Source of the DNA: Oenococcus oeni DSM 20252 = AWRIB129
Lineage (GTDB): Bacteria; Bacillota; Bacilli; Lactobacillales; Lactobacillaceae
Direction of reading: 5' to 3'
NCBI RefSeq assembly: GCF_000372485.1
Contig: NZ_AQVA01000006.1
Location: forward strand, 45,313-109,312
Length of the DNA: 64,000 nt
Shown here: piece after piece, positions 39,786-50,040 of the stretch
How positions within the stretch are numbered: position 1 is the stretch's first letter
Layout of the letters: each line of letters begins with the position of its first letter
Translations under genes and position numbers: made by a program
Notes under the pieces: generated by a model
Databases searched by the model: none
What the model saw: only the letters and a program-made list of their open reading frames with translations
What the model was told of the DNA's origin: nothing

Positions 39786-40541
39786 TTAGCTGATCTCCCT
39801 TGGATTCTGCCAGACCAAAAAAGTATCTTCTAAAAGTTTGGCAATAAAATCAGATAATTTTCCAAACAAAGCATAAATCAAAATACATAAAATAACAGTA
39901 CTCATATCAGTAAACTGTTCGGCCTCATTGGCCATGTAGCCTATTCCAGAACTGGTGGCAACAGTTTCTGCAACGATTAAAGTAGTCCACATTACACCCA
40001 AAGCATATCTGACACCCATTAAGATCGTCGGTAAAGCACCAGGAAAAATAATCTTGAAAAATACCTGCGAATTTGACAATCCATAAGACCGTCCCATTTC
40101 AACTAAGCCTTTGTCTATCGAAGTTACCCCGTGATAGGTGTTTATATACATCGGAAACATGCAGCCAACCGAAACAAGGAAAATTTTGGACGGTTCCCCA
40201 ATACCAATAACCAAAATAATCAAAGGAATCAATGCTAAATGAGGTATATTACGCAACATTTGAATCGTATTGTCGAAAGCCAAACGGCATACTTTAAAAA
40301 TGCCATTCAAAACTCCTAAAATAAAACCAATTCCGCCGCCAATAATAAAACCAAGTAATGCTCGGAAAAGACTAATGCCAATATTTTTTTGCAACTCTCC
40401 GCTCTTGAAAAGTTTCCAAGCATCAAGCAGAATATCGCTTGGCGCAGGCAATAACTTTCCAGAGGCAATTCCTGCAGTCACAATAAATTGCCATATTACT
40501 ATTATTCCAACTGGTATTATCCAGGGAACTACTTTATCCAT
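39786..40541 (-). CDS. ABC transporter permease, sulfonate/nitrate type
   Basis: A 251-residue membrane protein with about six segments and the coupling loop EMGRSYGLSNSQVFFKIIFPGA (about 147-168) of the SsuC/TauC family. It begins 42 bases after the remnant binding-protein gene. The substrate (sulfonate, taurine or another small anion) is inferred only from family type. Confidence 0.88.
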   Translation of the reverse strand: MDKVVPWIIPVGIIVIWQFIVTAGIASGKLLPAPSDILLDAWKLFKSGELQKNIGISLFRALLGFIIGGGIGFILGVLNGIFKVCRLAFDNTIQMLRNIPHLALIPLIILVIGIGEPSKIFLVSVGCMFPMYINTYHGVTSIDKGLVEMGRSYGLSNSQVFFKIIFPGALPTILMGVRYALGVMWTTLIVAETVATSSGIGYMANEAEQFTDMSTVILCILIYALFGKLSDFIAKLLEDTFLVWQNPREIS

Positions 40542-40583
40542 CTTCTTTTTTGAACGAGAAATTTCGATAATTTTCCACCTCGA

Positions 40584-41560
40584 TTATTTCAAATTTGCAA
40601 TATGATTTTTAATCACAACTTTTGTTTTTATCCATTTATACGCATAAAACTGGTTTGAAATATCCTGTTCTTCTTTAATTGCTTCACTATTCATTGCACT
40701 GATTTTGAAGGTTCGGCGATTAAGCATTTTCTTAATAACAGATTTCGACATCTTTAATTCTTTGGACATTTTTTTCGTCAAAGCAGGTGTGTTCTTATTT
40801 GCCCATTTCATGTCTTCTTCCATGTATTTAATCAGGAGTTTACTAACTTTTGTATTCTTTTTGGAGTAGCTGCTTAGAGAAACAATGAAACTTCTGTTAA
40901 CGGCTTTATTCTCTTTGCCGTTAACAAGCAGCTTGGCGCTTTCTGTCAACTCGGCTTTGGCAACATATGGATCCCAAATTGCCCAAGCATCGACTTTTCC
41001 TTTTGCAAAAGCCACCGCTGCTGCAGCCGAATCCATATTTTCAAGTTTGACGTCGCTGGTTTTCAAACCGGCTAATTTTAAAGTCTTTAAGACCATATAT
41101 TGGCTAGAAGTTCCAACTGTATATGCAATCGTTTTGCCCTTTAAATCGGAAATAGAATTAATTCCGGAACCTTTTTTCACAAGCACTCCACTTCCGGAAG
41201 CTTTCGTTCCCCCTTCAGCAATATAAGTAAGTTTTGTTCCCGACGCCAAGGCGGAAACAGGTGGCGTATCGCCGACACGGGCGTAATCTATTTTTCCAGA
41301 AGCCAATGCCTGCATCTCTGGAGAGCCATTTTGAAATTCCTTGAAAACAACTTTATATCCCTACTTTTTCATTTTTTTACAAGTTGTCCACGAAGACGGG
41401 AAACATCGACTTCATCAGCTGCCTGATAACCAATAGTAACGGTTTTTAATTTTCCGGAACTGCTAGTAAAAAGTTGCGATCCGCCATACCATATGCCTCC
41501 GACGATTAATGCCAAAAACAATACAAGGATTAATATTTTTCTAGACCTTTGCTGCTGCAT
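40584..41560 (-). pseudogene. SsuA/TauA-type substrate-binding protein, broken by a frameshift and a nonsense codon
   Basis: Two frames make one gene: 41369-41560 gives a 30-residue hydrophobic anchor and TVTIGYQAADEVDVSRLRGQ, and 40584-41315 gives MQALASGKIDYARVGDTPPV onward, the standard ABC-binding-protein core. Between them an A7 run at 41372-41378 shifts the frame. When one A is restored the frame reads LVKKMKK, then TAG, then GYKVVFKEFQNGSPEMQ. So there are two lesions, a one-base deletion and a stop codon. The N-terminus lacks a lipobox Cys. This makes the adjoining permease and ATPase probably non-functional. Confidence 0.85.
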
Positions 41561-41943
41561 TTTAAATTTTCCTCCGTGATACCTGAGTATCTTTTTCAGC
41601 TTATAAAAAAAGTTAAGACAAAAAAGTCCTAACCCTCTCCATTCCTTATTCTTCTAAACCTATAAATTCAAACCATGATCCCAATAAACATAATCTTTGA
41701 GTTATATTAAACACAAAAATCGCACCCATGAAAAGCAATTTTATGACTGATAATTTGAATTTCCCACTTCAAATTATCTACATAATTTCCAGTGATAACG
41801 CTGAAAAGCGGTGATCTAATAGACATAATCAATCAAGCAAAAAGACTAAATAAAATCACACTTTTAATTTTAGATGCTAATAAGGTCCCTGTAAAATAGT
41901 AATTAAGTATTGCTGATATAACTTTTTTGTTATAATAACAGCA
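41561..41943. other. Intergenic leader region between the binding-protein relic and lysR
   Basis: No gene on either strand. It holds, on the minus strand, an intrinsic terminator (41605-41633), a short hairpin GATAC-TCAG-GTATC (41579-41592) just before the SD of the binding-protein gene, and a perfect 11-bp stem with an 8-base loop at 41749-41778. At the lysR side there is a dyad over that gene's promoter (41909-41945). Confidence 0.6.
41605..41633 (-). terminator. Attenuator-like terminator in the leader of the sulfonate-type transporter
   Basis: On the minus strand GTTAGGAC and GTCTTAAC pair around six T residues and are followed by seven T residues, about 45 bases before the start of the transporter genes. 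The upstream neighbour is transcribed away from it, so it can only act on this operon's own leader. Confidence 0.65.
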
Positions 41944-41945
41944 AT
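41909..41945. promoter_or_regulatory. Dyad over the lysR promoter
   Basis: ATTGCTG and CAGCAAT arms enclose inner TATAAC and GTTATA arms around six T residues. The right inner arm is part of the -10 TATAAT (41931-41936), and the outer right arm runs into the ATG. This is a candidate LysR-type operator shared with the divergent transporter. Confidence 0.55.
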
Positions 41946-42878
41946 GAAATCCGTAACTACCGAATTTTCCTTATTGAGTTATTTGAAAATAATTATTTCA
42001 ACCGGGAGCATAACAGAAGCTGCCGCCGAGTTGTATTTGTCTCAGCCGTATCTAAGCCGCTACATAAAAGATAATGAAAAAAATTGGGATTCCAATTGCT
42101 TAATAGACAGACAAGGCCAATAACCTTAACAAATAGTGGAGTTAAATATTTACAAGGTCTGGAAAAAATCGAAAGCAGTTATTCTGCCTTATTAAGCGAA
42201 TCAATCAAATATTCAAAAAACAAAAAACAAATCAGTATTGGAATAAATGAAGTTCTGGCAAGCCGCTTGCTTCCTGAAATTCTGTCTGCTTATAAACAAG
42301 GTTTTCCCAATAAAAGTCAAAGAATCTTTATTGAAGAAAACTACTCCAATGCACTTGAAAATGATCTATTGGAAAAAGAAATCGACTTGCATATTCGCTT
42401 GCTACCGATTTTTTCAAATAAAATTTCTTATCAAAAGCTTTTCAAGTCTCCAATCTATTTAATCGCAGATAAAACTTTCCTTTTATTTAAAAAAAATAAT
42501 CATAAAATTCTATCAGTTGAAACTATTGATCGGGAAAAATGGGAAAAAATGAAGTTCATCTTCCTTTATCCGGGTTCTGGATTTTCACGTCTTGTTGATT
42601 CATTTTTAAATAATCACAAAATCATTGTTCAAAATAGTTTTAAAATCCGCTCTTTGGAAACAGCTGCAAACCTTGCATATGAGGGCTTGGGCTGCACTTT
42701 TATCCCATCATTTTATTTGAAACAAAATTTCGATTCAAGCAAATGCAACATCTTTAAATTATCGGAAGATATTTTTTCTGTTCAGTTGGTAATTGCCTTT
42801 CTACGTGACATGAACCTTAACGAAGAAACAAAAAAATTCATCAAAGAAGTGGTGAAATATTACAAGAATAAAAAATAA
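41944..42878 (+). pseudogene. LysR-family regulator, frameshifted after the HTH
   Basis: ATG at 41944 opens KSVTTEFSLLSYLKIIISTG and the HTH SITEAAAELYLSQPYLSRYI, a clear LysR N-terminus. At the A7 run 42077-42083 the frame is lost; one extra A would give NEKKLGFQLLNRQTRPITLT and continue into the intact effector domain (42084-42878). The repaired length is about 311 residues, normal for the family. TATAAT ends 7 bases before the ATG with no Shine-Dalgarno. It is divergent from the sulfonate-type transporter, its likely target, which is also broken. Confidence 0.87.
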
Positions 42879-42981
42879 ATAGCATTCTTACATTCTCATC
42901 AGTTACATTTTAAATTTTTTAACGTAATACTTATTTAATTCACTAAGTAATTAGATCGATTCTTTTTTATTAAAATAAAAT

Positions 42982-43467
42982 TTAGATTTCAACAATTTTT
43001 GCAAAAGTTCCCTGCCAAATATAAAGATGATACTGATTAATTTGTTTTGCTGTTAAAATTTCATTATCAAAGGTGGAAAATCCATCTTTTAGAACCGAGA
43101 TTTGAAAGCCCAGATAAAAAGCGGCTCTGATAGTAGTGTCAACACAATATTCAGTCTGTGCTCCACATAATTCAATTGAAGATATTTTATTTAATTTCAA
43201 GAAAGACTCTAGCCCGGTTTGATAAAAAGAGTCAGGCCGATACTTATTGAAGTATCTATCAGTGGCCTGATTATGCAAATCATCAAATAAAGACCATTCA
43301 CGACTAAATACAGGCATATTCTCATCAATGTGTTGTAAAAAAACTAATGGTTTTCTTTTGCTTCGATATTGATCAATTCGTTTATTAATATTGTTTATCA
43401 ATTGCTTCCTTTGGTAAACATCTTCTAATCCATTTTGCATATCAATCACGATTAAAGCTTCAGACAT
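42982..43467 (-). CDS. Isochorismatase-like cysteine hydrolase
   Basis: A 161-residue protein of the isochorismatase/nicotinamidase superfamily. The catalytic triad is visible: Asp in LIVIDMQNG (about 9), Lys in FNKYRPDSF (about 78) and Cys in GAQTEYCVDTTIRAAF (about 113). It lacks the metal-binding histidines of nicotinamidases, so the substrate is unknown. It stands alone; no clear ribosome-binding site or -10 box was found at its ATG. Confidence 0.85.
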   Translation of the reverse strand: MSEALIVIDMQNGLEDVYQRKQLINNINKRIDQYRSKRKPLVFLQHIDENMPVFSREWSLFDDLHNQATDRYFNKYRPDSFYQTGLESFLKLNKISSIELCGAQTEYCVDTTIRAAFYLGFQISVLKDGFSTFDNEILTAKQINQYHLYIWQGTFAKIVEI

Positions 43468-43535
43468 ACTGGTAACTTGCTCTTATTGAATTATTTCATG
43501 ACTAATCACTAAATATAAATAAATATCAAAAACAG

Positions 43536-44018
43536 TTATTTAATCTTCAAAATGTATTTCATCCTGGCCGGTAAATCGTCATTTATTGTAAATACATGGT
43601 CCTCATAACCGAGCCTATCGTTATCAAGCCACCAGTCCTGCATCAATCCTCTTGAAAAAGGCTTCTTTTTTAATAGATTCCCTCGATAGGTTTCCTCGAA
43701 AAAAATATCGAAGTAAAAAGTTTTCATCTTTTTTTGATATTGATTTTTAAGTCGAAAAAGCATATTAGCGTAAACATCCCTTTTCAAAATTCCTTCAAGA
43801 ATCACAAAATCGACGTTTTGATCGGCCCAATTAATCATCGTTTCAATTAAAGAAATCGACTTATTATTCGGCTTATCCTTTTCGTCCAACATTCTTTTAC
43901 GAACCTCGTCTTGAGAAATAAGTAAAGTACTGTTTCCCAAAGATTTTTTTAATTCTTTAGCAGTCGATGATTTTCCACAAGCCGAGTTGCCTCTGAATAC
44001 AAAAATATTTTCAAGCAT
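43536..44018 (-). CDS. Small P-loop kinase (zeta-toxin/chloramphenicol phosphotransferase-like)
   Basis: A 160-residue ATP-binding protein with Walker A FRGNSACGKSSTAKEL (about 8-23), ISQDEVRKRML (a substrate-binding Asp as in nucleotide and antibiotic kinases) and a lid-like segment KKKPFSRGLMQDWW. It resembles AAA-type small kinases; no partner antitoxin gene is adjacent, so a toxin role is not supported. TAAAAT ends exactly 6 bases before the ATG and there is no Shine-Dalgarno. Confidence 0.7.
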   Translation of the reverse strand: MLENIFVFRGNSACGKSSTAKELKKSLGNSTLLISQDEVRKRMLDEKDKPNNKSISLIETMINWADQNVDFVILEGILKRDVYANMLFRLKNQYQKKMKTFYFDIFFEETYRGNLLKKKPFSRGLMQDWWLDNDRLGYEDHVFTINDDLPARMKYILKIK

Positions 44019-44079
44019 GCTGTAATTTTAATATTATTGCCTGAATTAAAACTTCTTTTGAAATTAAAAATAAAAATTC

Positions 44080-44942
44080 TCAATCACAGCCTAGAGACTT
44101 CAAAAACCTGTCAAAAAGATAAACGGTTGCTTCACTATTGAGATACATAGCAATCTTATAAGCATGACCGATCTTTTTATTGTAGTTTTCGTTTAAATGT
44201 GTCTTTTTTTCAAAAATGCCTTTCCAAAAGAGCAGCCAGGTCTTAAATTCAAAATTTATCTGTCGGCCCTGCCATAACTCAGCCATCTGCAAAAGACATT
44301 TTGTTGTTTTGTATTCTTCTTGAACAATACTAGCCTCCAAAGCATTGATTATAATTTTTTCAATTAAATTGCTTGAACGATGGGATATTTGTTTAGAGTT
44401 GTTTCTTCTAACGATTTCAAAAACATAAGGAATTATTTTTTTAATATCTAACATATTAATGGTCCATTCCAGAAGCGATAAATCGTAATATTGCCATTCT
44501 TGAACACCGAAAAAGTATTCAATTAATTTATTTTGTTCATCAAAACTCGCCAATTTAAAATCAAAATGGAATAACGTCGCCTTGACCATCATCAATTGAT
44601 GAAAAATTGCCAGATCATTTGGATCATCGGAAAAACGCTGGAAATAAAATTCTGTTAAATTATTCAACTGCTGACGGTCATTTTCAATATAACTTGTCAA
44701 CAAAACACTTTCCAATTTTTCTAGAATCGATTCCCTTTGACCAAAGACGGAATTAAAGTATTCATCAAAGGAGATATTGAGTGCCCGACAAAGGAGGAAA
44801 AGCGTATGATCATTTGGTTCCGTCTGATTATTTTCAATTCGGGAAACCATTGATTGAGAACCAATTAAGGTTCCCAACTGTCGTTGAGATATTCCTCTGA
44901 GTTTTCTAATTTTTTTATAACTGATCTATGAGTATTATTCAT
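44080..44942 (-). pseudogene. Rgg/GadR/MutR-family regulator, frameshifted in the HTH
   Basis: The open frame 44080-44877 begins inside the HTH (MGTLIGSQSMVSRIENNQTE) and has the long helical C-terminal domain of Rgg proteins. Upstream, ATG at 44942 gives MNNTHRSVIKK and then an A7 run (44910-44916). One extra A gives IRKLRGISQRQLGT, which joins the downstream frame and restores a complete XRE domain. The repaired product would be about 287 residues, normal for Rgg. It is divergent from the dextransucrase gene, the arrangement of rgg and gtfG in Streptococcus gordonii. As written it cannot bind DNA normally. Confidence 0.85.
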
Positions 44943-44997
44943 TTTTTTACCGACTTATAAATATTCAATTCTGCATATTTTAGATTTTTAAAATTTT

Positions 44998-45021
44998 CCA
45001 ACTGTATATTGGAACAGTTGG
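44998..45021. promoter_or_regulatory. Inverted repeat between rgg and the dextransucrase gene
   Basis: Perfect 8-base arms CCAACTGT and ACAGTTGG are separated by ATATTGGA. Position between the divergent genes makes it a candidate Rgg operator. The rest of 44943-45231 is A/T-rich with no gene. Confidence 0.55.
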
Positions 45022-45231
45022 GTTGCATTGTTGAATAAATTACCAGCAAAATGTCAAACGTTAACCACAATTAACGAAACCCAAAAAATATATTTTTACT
45101 TTTTTGAAAAGCATAATTCAATTTATCTCGTTGTTAACAGTTTTTTTCAATAGAGAAAACAAGCGAAAAAATTCTGTTATGTTTTTTTATAGCGTTTTTA
45201 CTTTATTTAAGAAAGATTAGGGATACCACAA

Positions 45232-48200
45232 ATGAGAGATGGGGATAAAATTGTTCGGAAAAAACTGTATAAATCAGGCAAAAATTTTGTTATTGCCAGC
45301 ATTATTTCAGTAGTCGGAATCGGACTGACAACTATTCCAGCCAGTGCCGACAGCAGCATCAATAATGCAGCAACCGTAAACGCGGTACAAATACAGGCAA
45401 CAAAACAGGATGATTCAAAAGTTGATACCAATGGCCAAACAACGGCCAATGGTAATCAAAAGAATACTGACACAACAACGACGCCAACGCAAGCGCTCAC
45501 AAAAACCAGTCAAACAACTACCGGCAATAATCAGACGACAGACAACGATAATCAGCAAAACAGCAACAATACAAAAACAGTGGCAGTAACCGAACAAACA
45601 CAAGCGACAAAACAGGCCGCTGATAGCAATATCGCTAATCAGGCAAGTACCGGCAGTACCAGACAGGATAGCATCGAGGAAAAAACAGACGTTTCCGAAC
45701 AAACAAAAAAAGTTGTTTCGAAAAGCGATGCCACAAATTCAGCAATAAACACTAGTAGTCAACAGGTTTATAGTTCAAAGAACATAAAAGTTATCGACGG
45801 AAAAACTTACTACGTTGATGATAACGGACAGATAAAAAAGAACTTCGCAACGATCATCAACGGCAAGGTATTGTATTTCGACAAGAACACAGGCGAACTG
45901 CTTCCCACGAATAGTTATCAGTTTAAAAGCGGGCTATCCAGTGAAAATAGCGATTATACAAGCCACAATGCGGTTAATAGCACACAGGCCGATGATTATA
46001 CGGCTATTGATGGTTACCTGACTGCAGATAGTTGGTATCGACCAAAGGACATTCTGGATAACGGCCAAACTTGGACAGCAGCCTCAAAAGACGATTTACG
46101 CCCTCTTTTAATGAGCTGGTGGCCGGACAAAACGACTCAAGTGAACTATTTAAACTATATGAAAAATTTAGGATTGAGCGATAGCCCAACTAATTTTACT
46201 AATGATGAAAATCAAGGCCGGCTAAGCAAAGCTGCTGAAAATGTTCAAGTTAAAATTGAACGAAAAATAACTCAAGAAGGTCAAACACAGTGGCTAAAAG
46301 AGGTCATCACGAATTTTGTTAAAAGCCAACCGAATTGGAATATTAGTAGCGAATCGCAAACAAGCGGGAATGGCAAAGACCATTTGCAAGGTGGCGCTTT
46401 ATTGTATGTGAACAACGATAAAACACCCGATGCGAATTCCGACTATCGCTTGTTGAATCGGACACCAACAAATCAAACAGGGACGCCTTTATACAGTATC
46501 GATCCGACTCAAGGCGGATATGACTTCCTTTTAGCAAACGATGTTGATAATTCGAATCCGGTTGTCCAAGCTGAGCAATTGAATTGGATGTACTATCTAT
46601 TAAATTTTGGTTCAATTACCGGCAATGAAAGTAATGCCAACTTTGATAGTATTCGTGTCGATGCCGTTGATAATGTAGATGCCGATTTATTGCAAATCGC
46701 CGCTGATTATTTCAAGGCAGCTTACGGCGTTGACCAAAACGATGCCAAGGCCGATCAACATGTTTCCATTCTAGAAGACTGGAGCGACAATGACTCCGAG
46801 TACGTTAAAGACCAGGGCAGTAATCAGTTATCAATGGATAATAAAATGAGATTATCATTAAAGTATTCATTGACAATACCGGTTGTCGATAAAGAAAGCA
46901 ATAAAAGAAGCGGCTTGGAGCCCTTAATAAGCAACAACCTGGTTAATCGATCAGAAGACTCGTCTACAAACGGTGCACAGCCAAATTACTCTTTCGTTAG
47001 AGCTCACGATAGCGAAGTACAAACTGTTATCGCTGAAATTATTAAAGAAAAAATCGATCCGGATTCCGACAGTTTGACGCCAACAATTGATCAATTAACA
47101 GCTGCTTTTAAAATATACGATGCTGACCAATTAAAGACGCGAAAGGAATTTACGCAATATAATATACCAAGCACTTATGCAATGATCCTGACTAACAAAG
47201 ATACAGTTCCCCGTGTTTATTACGGTGACTTATATACAGATGACGGACAATATATGGCAAACAAATCACCATATTACGATTCGATTGATAATCTGTTGAA
47301 ATCGCGTATTAAATACGTCACAGGTGGGCAAAGCATGTCGATACAATATGTACAAGGTGACGGCAGTATGGCCAAAGACAGTTACCGTGGTGTTTTGACA
47401 TCAGTTCGTTATGGTAAAGACGCAATGAATGAAAAGGATCAAGGAACTCAAGAAACACGCACAGAGGGCCTGGCAGTTATTGAAAGTAACAATCCCGATT
47501 TGAAATTAAGCAGCAGCGACCAAATAGTAATCAATATGGGAGCGGCTCATAAAAATCAAGCATATCGACCGATGCTCTTAACAAAAACCAACGGTCTCGC
47601 CAGTTATCAATCCGACGAATCAGTCCCAGTCAACGAGATTAGATACACGAACGCCGATGGACAACTCATTTTTACAAGCGAAGACATTATTGGAACTGCT
47701 AATCCTCAGGTTTCGGGCTATTTAGCTGTCTGGGTCCCAGTCGATGCTAAAGACACGCAAGATGCCCGCAGTCAAAGCAGCGATCAGTCAACAAATGACG
47801 GCCAGATTTTGCATTCAAATGCAGCACTTGATTCTCAGGTGATTTATGAGAGTTTTTCCAATTTTCAATCATTACCGACAAAAACGAGTGAATATGAAAA
47901 TGTCAAAATTGCCGAAAATACCGATTTATTTAATAGCTGGGGAATCACGAATTTTGAATTTCCACCACAATATCGATCAAGCACAGATAATAGTTTCCTA
48001 GATTCTATTGTTCAAAACGGCTATGCTTTTACAGATCGTTATGATCTCGGTTTTAACACTCCGACCAAATACGGAACCGTCGACCAGTTGCGGACGTCAC
48101 TTATAGCCCTGCATAAAGCAGGTATCAAAGCGATGGCGGATTGGGTTCCGTACCAAATTTATAATTTGACCGGTATGCAGATCGTGACTGCGAAGCGCGT

Positions 48201-49781
48201 TAACGATTCTGGTATCTATGATCAAGATTCAGTGATCAATGATTCACTATATGCAGCACAAACCAAAGGCGGCGGAACTTATCAGGCTATGTACGGTGGT
48301 GCCTTTTTGGATAAAATCAAAGAAATGTATCCGGATTTGTTTCAAATGAATCAAATTTCAACCGGAGTTCCTATAGACCCCAACGAAAAAATAAAAGAAT
48401 GGTCGGCCAAATACTTCAACGGCAGCAATATTCAAGGGCGTGGCGCTTATTATGTTTTAAAAGATTGGGCTAGTAATAGCTACTTCAAAGTTGGTTCGGA
48501 TAACAGCACAGATGTCTTTCTACCAAAACAATTGTTAAACGAACCATCAAACACAGGGTTTATTTCCGACAGCCAAGGAATAAATTATTACTCGACTAGC
48601 GGTTATGAGGCAAAGAACACTTTTATTGAAGACGAAAATGAAAATTGGTACTACTTTGGCGAAGATGGATATATGAAATATGGTCTTCAAACAGTCAATA
48701 ACAATCGTTATTATTTTTTGCCCAACGGAATTGAACTGCAGGATGCTTATTTAGAAGACGGCGAGGGTAATATTTATTATTTCAATCAACTGGGCAAAGA
48801 AGTAGAAAATGATTATTTTATGGATAAAGAAAAACAATGGCGTTACTTTGACAAAAACGGTGTGATGGCAAATAAGGGCCTGGCCACCATTGTAATCAAT
48901 GGCATCGAGCATACCCAATACTTCGGTCAGGATGGTATTCAAGCCAAAGGCAAAGCCGTCAAAGACAACAATGGCAAACTACGGTATTTTGCCAGCGATT
49001 CCGGCGATATGGTATTCAATCGTTTTGAAAAAATAGCAGATAATACCTGGGCCTATTTTGCGGCTGATGGTGTTGCAGTCACAGGTCTTCAAAAGATTTC
49101 CGGTCAAACTCTGTATTTCGATGAAGATGGTCAGCAGATTAAGGGAAAAGAAGCCAAAGATTCAGACGGCAAAATGCGTTATTTTGATGCAGATTCTGGA
49201 GAAATGATCACTAATCGTTACGAAAAATTATCAGATGATTCTTGGGCCTATTTTGCAGCTGATGGTGTTACGTTAACCGGCGACCAACTAGTAGATGGCA
49301 TACAAGTCCATTTTGATAACGACGGCCGGCAGATCAAAGGCAAAGAAGTTATCGATGCTGATGAAAATTCCGGTCAACTGGCCAAAAAACGTTTTGCTGA
49401 TCTGGGCAATAACACTTGGGCATATTTTAATGCCAATGGAATTGCCGTTACGGGTTCGCAAATAATTAATGGTCAGCATCTTTATTTCCAAAACAATAGT
49501 AACCAAATTAAAGGGCACGAATATACCGATGCCAACGGCAAAATGCGTTATTTTGATGCAGATTCTGGAGAAATGATAGTCAACGTTTTGAAAGATTATC
49601 GGATGACTCCTGGGCTTATTTTGGCGCTAACGGAATTGCAGTTACAGGATCACAATTAATTAACGGCCAACACTTGTATTTTGATGTTGACGGTCGCCAA
49701 ATCAAAGGCAAAAGCATAAGCGACGAAAAGGGTTTGGTTCATTACTATGATGCAGAATCAGGTGAACTGCAGCTGGACTAA
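45232..49781 (+). pseudogene. GH70 dextransucrase with a frameshift in the last cell-wall/glucan-binding repeat
   Basis: Secreted glucansucrase that polymerises glucose from sucrose. Seen: a KxYKxGKxW-type signal peptide ([10 protein letters not shown] to about residue 39, ending ASA), a Thr/Gln/Asn-rich variable region (40-185), a YG-type repeat, then the permuted GH70 core: motif [19 protein letters not shown], motif [12 protein letters not shown], motif [15 protein letters not shown] (SEVQT is usual for alpha-1,6 linkage) and motif [12 protein letters not shown]. Motif I has Tyr where GH70 enzymes have Asp (VPDQ). Many C-terminal YG repeats follow. A T is missing at about 49583 (GTCAACG instead of GTCAATCG), so translation stops at 49659 after 1475 codons. 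The shifted frame continues the last repeats to TAA at 49781. The catalytic domain is complete, so activity may remain. Resembles Oenococcus dsr genes. Confidence 0.9.
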
Positions 49782-49803
49782 TCCGCTTTTAAAATCGGAT
49801 TTA
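49782..49803 (+). terminator. Hairpin right after the dextransucrase stop
   Basis: AATCCG and CGGATT arms flank an A/T loop immediately after the TAA. The T tract is weak, so this may be only the first of two termination hairpins. Confidence 0.4.
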
Positions 49804-49921
49804 AATAAATTATTTTTAGCAAATAACCAAAATATGAATAATGCCCTTTTCTAATACCTACAAAACCATCAAAAAATTTATAGTTAAAATTTTTTGTGTA
49901 TATTTCTTTGAGTCATTCGTT

Positions 49922-49949
49922 CGGTCATATATGATATATGACCTTTTTT
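49922..49949 (+). terminator. Strong terminator downstream of dextransucrase
   Basis: A perfect 21-base palindrome (GGTCATATAT, G, ATATATGACC) is followed by seven T residues. The remaining bases of 49782-50040 show no gene. Confidence 0.85.
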
Positions 49950-50040
49950 TAGCTGCCTTGCCACATAAAATAAATACCAGAAGGGAAATTTTGTTAGTTT
50001 AATCTGTTAAAAATAAGCATACTTTCGGTCCTTATCGTTT

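Noticed and set aside
43536..44018. Zeta-type toxin of a toxin-antitoxin pair
   Set aside because: Only the P-loop and a generic kinase pattern are visible, and no small antitoxin gene adjoins it.
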